Positions 59,316-64,000 of a DNA stretch of 64,000 nt are shown here, one piece after another. Within the stretch, counting starts at the first letter, position 1. Each line of letters starts with the position of its first letter. Source of the stretch: Vulcanimicrobiota bacterium (GTDB lineage: Bacteria; Vulcanimicrobiota; Xenobia; Xenobiales; Xenobiaceae); contig CALUQR010000004.1 in NCBI GenBank assembly GCA_944322965.1, positions 186,001-250,000 of the forward strand, written 5' to 3'. A model generated the notes under the pieces. That model saw only the letters and a program-made list of their open reading frames with translations, made no database searches and had not been told where the DNA came from. The translations under genes were made by a program, and so were the position numbers.

Positions 59316-61904
59316 CTATTTAGAGGTAAAGGTCAGAGATTCGCGATCTTTAGCCACTCCCACTTCGACCTGGGAGTCGGGCTTCACCTCGCCCTCCAAA
59401 ATCTTGAGCGACAAGACGTCTAAGAGATAACGCTGGATAGCTCTCTTGAGAGGTCTAGCTCCAAAGGCCTCGTCGCAACCTACCTCCGTCAGGAATGCCT
59501 TAGCCTGGGGCTCCAACTCTAAGGTGATATGCTTCTCCGCCAGACGCTTACTCAAGTTGGCGATCTGGATGTCGACGATAGCCATCAACGCCTTACGGTC
59601 TAAGCTATGGAAGTGGATAATCTCGTCGATCCTATTTAAAAACTCCGGCTTGAAGCGGGCGCTCAGGGCCTCGTCGATGCGCTCGTCCACCTGACTCTGG
59701 GTCAACTTATCGTCTAAGAGCCACTGCGAACCTATATTGGAGGTCATGACCACGATCGTATTGCGGAAATCGACCGTCCGACCCTGACCGTCCGTCAAAC
59801 GGCCGTCATCCATCAATTGTAAGAGGACGTTGAAGACGTCGGGATGGGCCTTTTCGATCTCATCGAAGAGAACTACCGAGTAGGGACGGCGGCGTACGGC
59901 CTCCGTCAACTGGCCGCCCTCGTCGTAACCTACGTAGCCGGGAGGGGCTCCGATCAGGCGGGCCACGGTATGCTTCTCCTGGTACTCCGACATATCTAAG
60001 CGGATCATGGCCTTCTCGTCGTCGAAGAGGAAGTCGGCTAAAGCGCGCGCTAACTCCGTCTTACCTACGCCCGTAGGACCTAAGAAGAGGAAGACGCCCA
60101 CCGGCCTATTGGGATCGGAGACTCCGGCCCGGGAACGGCGCACCGCCTTAGAGACGGCGGCCACCGCCTCATCTTGGCCCACTACCCGCTCGTGCAGGCG
60201 CTCCTCCATATGGACCAGCTTCTGGATCTCGCCCTCCATAAGGCGGGTGACCGGGATGCCCGTCCAGCGCGCCACGATAGAGGCTACGTCCTCTTCCTCC
60301 ACTTGCTCTTTGAGGAATTTCCCATTCTTTTGCAACTCTTGCAACTTTTGGGTGGCCTCGGCGATCTCCTTATTGAGAGTCCCCGCCGTGCCGTAACGCA
60401 GCTCGGCCGCCTTACCCAGGTCGCCCCGGCGCTCAGCCAACTCCGCCTCGTTCATAGCCTGCTCTAACTTGGCCTTGAGATCGCTGATCTTCTCGATCTG
60501 CTCCTTCTCCATGCTCCAGCGGGCCTTCATCTGGGAGGATTTCTCCTTACACTCCGCCAGCTCGGCTTCCAGCTTCTCTAAGCGCTCCTTGGAGGCCTCG
60601 TCCTTCTCCTTGGCCATAGCCTGGCGCTCAATCTCCAACTGGATGATGCGCCGCTCCACTTCGTCGATCTCTAAGGGCATAGAGTCGATCTCGATACGCA
60701 ACTTAGAGGCCGCCTCGTCGATAAGGTCTACCGCCTTGTCGGGCAAGAAGCGGTCCGTAATATAACGGTTAGAGAGCATGACCGCGGCCACGATAGCGGA
60801 GTCGGTGATGCGCACCCCGTGGTGGACCTCATACTTCTCCTTTAAGCCACGCAAGATGGCGATGGCATCCTCTACTGAAGGCTCGCCCACGTAGACGGGC
60901 TGGAAGCGGCGCTCTAAGGCGGCGTCCTTTTCGATATACTTGCGATACTCGTCTAAGGTGGTAGCCCCTACGGTGCGCAGTTCGCCTCTAGCTAAGGCGG
61001 GCTTGAGCATATTGGCCGCGTCGACCGCCCCCTCCGCGGCCCCCGCCCCTACCAGGGTGTGCAGCTCATCGATAAAGAGAATGATCTGGCCGTTAGAGTT
61101 AGTGATCTCCTTCAAGACGGCCTTGAAGCGGTCCTCAAACTCGCCCCGGTATTTAGCGCCGGCGATGAGGGCCCCTAAATCCAGAGCGAAGAGCTTGCGC
61201 CCCTTCAGACTCTCGGGCACGTCGCCGGCTACGATGCGCCGGGCCAGCCCTTCCACGATGGCCGTCTTACCTACGCCGGGCTCGCCGATGAGCACCGGGT
61301 TATTCTTGGTGCGCCGGGAGAGGACTTGGATGCAGCGCCGGATCTCCTCGTCGCGCCCGATGACCGGGTCCAACTTGCCGCGCCTAGCTAACTCGGTGAG
61401 GTCGCGCCCGTAACGGGAGAGGGCCTCATACTTAGCCTCCGGGTTCTGGTCGGTCACCCGCTGAGAGCCGCGCACCTCTACTAAGACTTGGAGGATGCGC
61501 TCCGGGGTAGCTCCATATTCCCGCAAGATCTTACCGGCCGGATCGGCCCCCGCTCCCGCCATAGCTAAGAGCAGGTGCTCTACGGAGAGGTACTCATCCT
61601 TAAAGCGCTCCGCCTCTTTCCAGGCGTTATTTAAGACCTCTTGGGCCGAGTTACCCAAGTAGGCCTGCACCCCTGAGCCTGAGACTTGGGGTAGACGGCC
61701 GATAGCGGTCTGGACGCTAGCCGTTATCTTCTGGAGGGGGACCTCCAATTTTTGCAGGACGGGCTGGACTAAGCCCTCGTCCTGCTGGAGCATGGCCGCC
61801 AAGAGGTGTAGACTCTCTACGCTCTGCTGCCCTCGCTCCTGAGCCAAGCTGACCGCCTGGCGCAAGACCTCTTGGGTCTTTAAAGTAAAACGATCGGTAC
61901 GCAT
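59316..61904 (-). CDS. clpB: ATP-dependent disaggregase ClpB
   Basis: 862 residues. Clp N domain (1-140), AAA1 with [15 protein letters not shown] and [18 protein letters not shown], coiled-coil middle domain (about 405-525), AAA2 with [15 protein letters not shown] and [28 protein letters not shown] (quoted in part), and the C-terminal domain ending LTFTSK. Refolds aggregates with Hsp70. No CIRCE element upstream; a TACAAT (61951-61956) is a possible -10 but its -35 is poor. Confidence 0.97.
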   Translation of the reverse strand: MRTDRFTLKTQEVLRQAVSLAQERGQQSVESLHLLAAMLQQDEGLVQPVLQKLEVPLQKITASVQTAIGRLPQVSGSGVQAYLGNSAQEVLNNAWKEAERFKDEYLSVEHLLLAMAGAGADPAGKILREYGATPERILQVLVEVRGSQRVTDQNPEAKYEALSRYGRDLTELARRGKLDPVIGRDEEIRRCIQVLSRRTKNNPVLIGEPGVGKTAIVEGLARRIVAGDVPESLKGRKLFALDLGALIAGAKYRGEFEDRFKAVLKEITNSNGQIILFIDELHTLVGAGAAEGAVDAANMLKPALARGELRTVGATTLDEYRKYIEKDAALERRFQPVYVGEPSVEDAIAILRGLKEKYEVHHGVRITDSAIVAAVMLSNRYITDRFLPDKAVDLIDEAASKLRIEIDSMPLEIDEVERRIIQLEIERQAMAKEKDEASKERLEKLEAELAECKEKSSQMKARWSMEKEQIEKISDLKAKLEQAMNEAELAERRGDLGKAAELRYGTAGTLNKEIAEATQKLQELQKNGKFLKEQVEEEDVASIVARWTGIPVTRLMEGEIQKLVHMEERLHERVVGQDEAVAAVSKAVRRSRAGVSDPNRPVGVFLFLGPTGVGKTELARALADFLFDDEKAMIRLDMSEYQEKHTVARLIGAPPGYVGYDEGGQLTEAVRRRPYSVVLFDEIEKAHPDVFNVLLQLMDDGRLTDGQGRTVDFRNTIVVMTSNIGSQWLLDDKLTQSQVDERIDEALSARFKPEFLNRIDEIIHFHSLDRKALMAIVDIQIANLSKRLAEKHITLELEPQAKAFLTEVGCDEAFGARPLKRAIQRYLLDVLSLKILEGEVKPDSQVEVGVAKDRESLTFTSK

Positions 61905-62025
61905 AAACTTCTAGCTATCTCCCCTCGCTAAGTTAAAATCTTTTCTCATTATTGTAAACGAAAGGCGTTATCTGTATATTAGTTCTCTATATGAGATCCG
62001 TTAGAACTTAGCTGGGGAGAGTAGC

Positions 62026-62658
62026 CTAAATCGTCCCGAAGAAACGGTCTCCTGCGTCGCCTAAGCCGGGCACGATGTAACCGTGTTCATTTAAGTGTTG
62101 ATCGATAGAGGCCGTATAGATGCGCACCTCAGGGTAATGGGAGCTCAGGGCCTCGATCCCCTCGGGGGCGGAGACTAAGCAGAGGAACTTAATAGAGCCT
62201 AACTTGGCGCCCCGCTTGAGAAGAGCCCCTATGGCGGCGATAGCCGAACCGCCCGTGGCCAACATGGGATCTAAGAGGAAGATCTCCCGCTCCGCCAAGT
62301 CGGCGGGCATCTTGCAGAAGTATTCGACCGGCTCTAAGGTCTTCTCGTTGCGGTACATGCCGATGTGGCCAATCTTAGCGGCTGGGATGAGGCGCTCAAT
62401 GCCGGCTACCATGCCCAAGCCGGCCCGCAAGATGGGGACTAAAGCCAACTTTTTACCGCCCAGAGTCTTGCCAATCGTCGTACAGATGGGGGTCTGGACC
62501 TCAATATCTTCCACGGGCAGATCGCGCGAGGCTTCGTAAGCCATTAAAGCTGCAATCTCCGCCACTAACTCCCGGAAATCCTTAGTTCCCGTCCGCTTAT
62601 CGCGCAAGAGGGTGATCTTATGCTGGATGAGCGGATGATTTAAGATATGAACGGGCAC
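62026..62658 (-). CDS. upp: Uracil phosphoribosyltransferase
   Basis: 210 residues. Converts uracil plus PRPP to [35 protein letters not shown] (PRPP loop) and the C-terminal [17 protein letters not shown] are diagnostic. GTG start with GGGAGG upstream. A stem-loop lies directly upstream of the ribosome binding site. Confidence 0.97.
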   Translation of the reverse strand: MPVHILNHPLIQHKITLLRDKRTGTKDFRELVAEIAALMAYEASRDLPVEDIEVQTPICTTIGKTLGGKKLALVPILRAGLGMVAGIERLIPAAKIGHIGMYRNEKTLEPVEYFCKMPADLAEREIFLLDPMLATGGSAIAAIGALLKRGAKLGSIKFLCLVSAPEGIEALSSHYPEVRIYTASIDQHLNEHGYIVPGLGDAGDRFFGTI

Positions 62659-62671
62659 TGTCTTACCTCCC

Positions 62672-62703
62672 GGTACTTGGACCCCTATTAAGTCTCAAGT
62701 ACC
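62672..62703 (-). promoter_or_regulatory. Stem-loop ahead of upp
   Basis: GGTACTTG and CAAGTACC pair over 8 bp with further inner pairing (GAC/GTC), ending exactly at the GGGAGG ribosome binding site. It could regulate upp translation or stabilise its 5' end; no known pyrimidine-sensing motif was recognised. Confidence 0.45.
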
Positions 62704-62721
62704 CACCTTAAGCAAAATAAA

Positions 62722-62750
62722 AGACCTACAGGATCTGGCTCTGTAGGTCT
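62722..62750 (-). terminator. Terminator of the glutaredoxin gene
   Basis: AGACCTACAG/CTGTAGGTCT, 10-bp perfect stem followed on the minus strand by TTTATTTTG. The glutaredoxin stop codon lies inside the stem. Confidence 0.85.
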
Positions 62751-63060
62751 ATTTTCTCCGAATATAAGGAGCAAAAATATCTCTAAAAGTGCGATTTTGA
62801 ACGGCGGCCACCAAATCGAAACATCCCCCCACCCGTTCCCCATCTACCAAAATCTGGGGAACGGTGCGGTGGCCTTCACAGCGGCGCACCATCTCTTCCC
62901 GGGCCCTAGGATCGCCTTCGATCATCAACTCCTGGAACTCGATAAACTCGCCCGGTTCCAAGCCTTCCTCTTCGGGCGCTCCTTCTAAGATGCGCTTGGC
63001 CCGCTGGGAATAGGGGCAAGACTCCCACGTATAGATCTCTACGCCCCTAGGATTGGCCAT
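62749..63060 (-). CDS. Glutaredoxin-like protein, CPYS active site
   Basis: 103 residues. VEIYTWESCPYSQRAKRIL contains CPYS (Cys15), a monothiol-type or reductase-type site; the TVPQILVDGERVGGCFDLV motif binds glutathione. GrxC-like fold with a longer insertion (GAPEEEGLEPGEFIE). Monocistronic. Confidence 0.88.
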   Translation of the reverse strand: MANPRGVEIYTWESCPYSQRAKRILEGAPEEEGLEPGEFIEFQELMIEGDPRAREEMVRRCEGHRTVPQILVDGERVGGCFDLVAAVQNRTFRDIFAPYIRRK

Positions 63061-63131
63061 CTTCCCTCCGCACTTAAAACTCTGGCTCTGGCCTTCGCTT
63101 CTAACTAGCCCAGCCCTCCCCCCGGGAGGGA

Positions 63132-63851
63132 CTACTGTCCGCCATACTCGCAGAACCTATATCCCAAACCGCGCTCATTGAAGATATAACGCGGATTGGC
63201 GGGGTCGGGCTCGATCTTTTTGCGCAAATAGTTGACGTAGAGGCGCAAGAGCTGGGTATCGTCTCGATACTCTGGGCCCCAGACCTTAGAGAGTAAGTTC
63301 TCGTGGCTCAAGAGTTTGCCCGGATTATTGACGAAATGGTAGAGCAGCTTATATTCCGTAGGGCGCAGGTGGACCTCTTGACCCTCCACCTCCGCTAAGC
63401 GCCTATCGAAATCGACGGTCAAGCGGGAATCGATAACGACCCGATTGCGGGCCATGGGGGCGGGAGCGTCTAAGCGGCGCAAGACGGCCTTTATGCGCCC
63501 TATCAACTCCCGATGGCTAAAGGGTTTGCCGATATAGTCGTCGGCCCCCAACTCTAAGCCCCGCACCCTAGCCTCTTCGTCATCTTGGACTGTGAGCATA
63601 ATGCAAGGGATCCCTAAGGAGCGGCGCACATTCTCTAAGACTTCAAAGCCGGACATATCGGGCAGATTGACGTCTAAGAGGGCCAAATCGGGCAGCTCGT
63701 CGCGAATGCGGCGAATCCCCTCTTGGCCGGTAGTGGCCCCCGAGACCACGAAGCCCGCACTCTCCAAAATAGTACGGATGAGATCGAGGACGTGAGGATC
63801 GTCCTCTACGGCCACCACGCGGCGGCCCTTATACGACTCTTGGGGGTTCAC
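63132..63851 (-). CDS. OmpR/PhoB-family response regulator
   Basis: 239 residues. Receiver domain with acidic pocket VVAVEDDPH and phosphoacceptor Asp60 in LALLDVNLPDMSG, Lys at DDYIGKPFSHREL; then a winged-helix domain (RPTEYKLLYHFVNNPGKLLSHENLL) with a recognition region LRLYVNYLRKKIEPDP, as in KdpE/PhoB-type regulators. GTG start right after the kinase stop (TAACTAGTG), so the two are coupled. Confidence 0.93.
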   Translation of the reverse strand: MNPQESYKGRRVVAVEDDPHVLDLIRTILESAGFVVSGATTGQEGIRRIRDELPDLALLDVNLPDMSGFEVLENVRRSLGIPCIMLTVQDDEEARVRGLELGADDYIGKPFSHRELIGRIKAVLRRLDAPAPMARNRVVIDSRLTVDFDRRLAEVEGQEVHLRPTEYKLLYHFVNNPGKLLSHENLLSKVWGPEYRDDTQLLRLYVNYLRKKIEPDPANPRYIFNERGLGYRFCEYGGQ

Positions 63852-63854
63852 TAG

Positions 63855-64000
63855 TTAAGTCTCCTTCTGGGGTATGGTGAAATAGAAGCAAGCTCCACCC
63901 TGAGGGCCACGGATCACCCCAATAGAGCCGCCATGAGCCTCCACGATAGATTTGGCGATAAAGAGCCCTAAGCCGCTGCCGCGCACCTTCTGCTGCTCAG
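63855..64000 (-). CDS. Partial histidine kinase C-terminus
   Basis: About 48 codons visible, running off the right edge. [18 protein letters not shown] is the G2-type glycine box of a HATPase_c domain, followed by the closing [10 protein letters not shown] strand. Ends four bases before the response regulator start, so it is the cognate kinase. Confidence 0.85.
   Translation of the reverse strand, partial: EQQKVRGSGLGLFIAKSIVEAHGGSIGVIRGPQGGACFYFTIPQKET

Noticed and set aside
61905-62025. CIRCE or other heat-shock operator before clpB
   Set aside because: No TTAGCACTC-N9-GAGTGCTAA-type repeat is present; only a poor promoter-like TACAAT is seen.
1-64000. tRNA, rRNA, tmRNA genes, CRISPR arrays, insertion sequences or prophage
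   Set aside because: None was recognised by eye on either strand; a covariance-model search (tRNAscan-SE, Infernal) would be decisive for RNA genes.

Overview
The window is a gene-dense bacterial chromosome segment of high G+C. Short intergenic gaps, co-directional operons and sigma-70-like promoters are visible, and there are no rRNA or tRNA genes, no insertion sequence and no CRISPR array. The peptidoglycan should be of the meso-diaminopimelate type: MurE carries a DNPR signature, and dapD and dapE lie at 43.2-45.1 kb. Lipobox proteins, an RseP-type site-2 protease, a type IV prepilin and CDP-diacylglycerol enzymes fit a diderm-like or otherwise complex envelope. The phylum cannot be fixed from what is visible. 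Leucine TTA codons, often followed by G, are frequent for such a GC-rich genome and give the segment a recognisable signature.

Layout. 0-2.5 kb (minus): a partial gene, a histidine kinase and a metallo-beta-lactamase-fold protein. 2.5-19.2 kb (minus): trpS followed by a division and cell wall (dcw) cluster, which in transcription order reads mraZ, rsmH, ftsL, ftsI, murE, murF, mraY, murD, ftsW, murG, murC, ftsQ, trpS. It starts at a promoter next to four GTGGA repeats that look like an MraZ operator. 19.6-29.2 kb (plus): a DegT-fold protein without the PLP lysine and with a long proline-rich tail, a small zinc-ribbon protein, tsaC, a DUF2760/Hsp70 pair, a normal DegT aminotransferase and a heparinase II/III-like protein. 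29.2-32 kb: two tandem CHAP-domain proteins with a shared N-terminal half and unlike C-terminal halves, then a repeat-rich lipoprotein. 32-38 kb (minus): two coupled small membrane proteins of unknown role, then pssA, rseP, dxr and cdsA. 38-42 kb: a GT4 glycosyltransferase, with a convergent pair encoding a PGM1-like ATP-grasp ligase and a squalene/phytoene synthase. 42-47.8 kb (plus): cobalamin adenosyltransferase, rpsT, dapD, dapE and alaS. 47.8-49.8 kb (minus): an orphan 661-residue protein reminiscent of the non-ATPase half of large defence ATPases. 50-55.9 kb (plus): murB, recG, rsmD, a DUF697 GTPase and a lipoprotein. 55.9-64 kb (minus): acpP, fabG, rpmF, yceD, folA, a prepilin, clpB, upp, a glutaredoxin, and an OmpR-type response regulator with its kinase.

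Most genes are housekeeping: wall precursor synthesis (MurB-G, MraY, DapD/E), septal synthesis (FtsI, FtsW, FtsL, FtsQ), lipid synthesis (AcpP, FabG, CdsA, PssA, Dxr) and translation. The best candidates for undescribed biology are the CHAP pair (possible modular wall-cleaving effectors), the ATP-grasp plus prenyl-synthase pair, the orphan 661-residue protein, and the DegT-fold protein with Asn in place of the catalytic Lys. Also notable are proline-rich tails on FtsQ, MurG and the DegT-like protein, a strong terminator hairpin abutting murG, and near-leaderless promoters at mraZ and murB.
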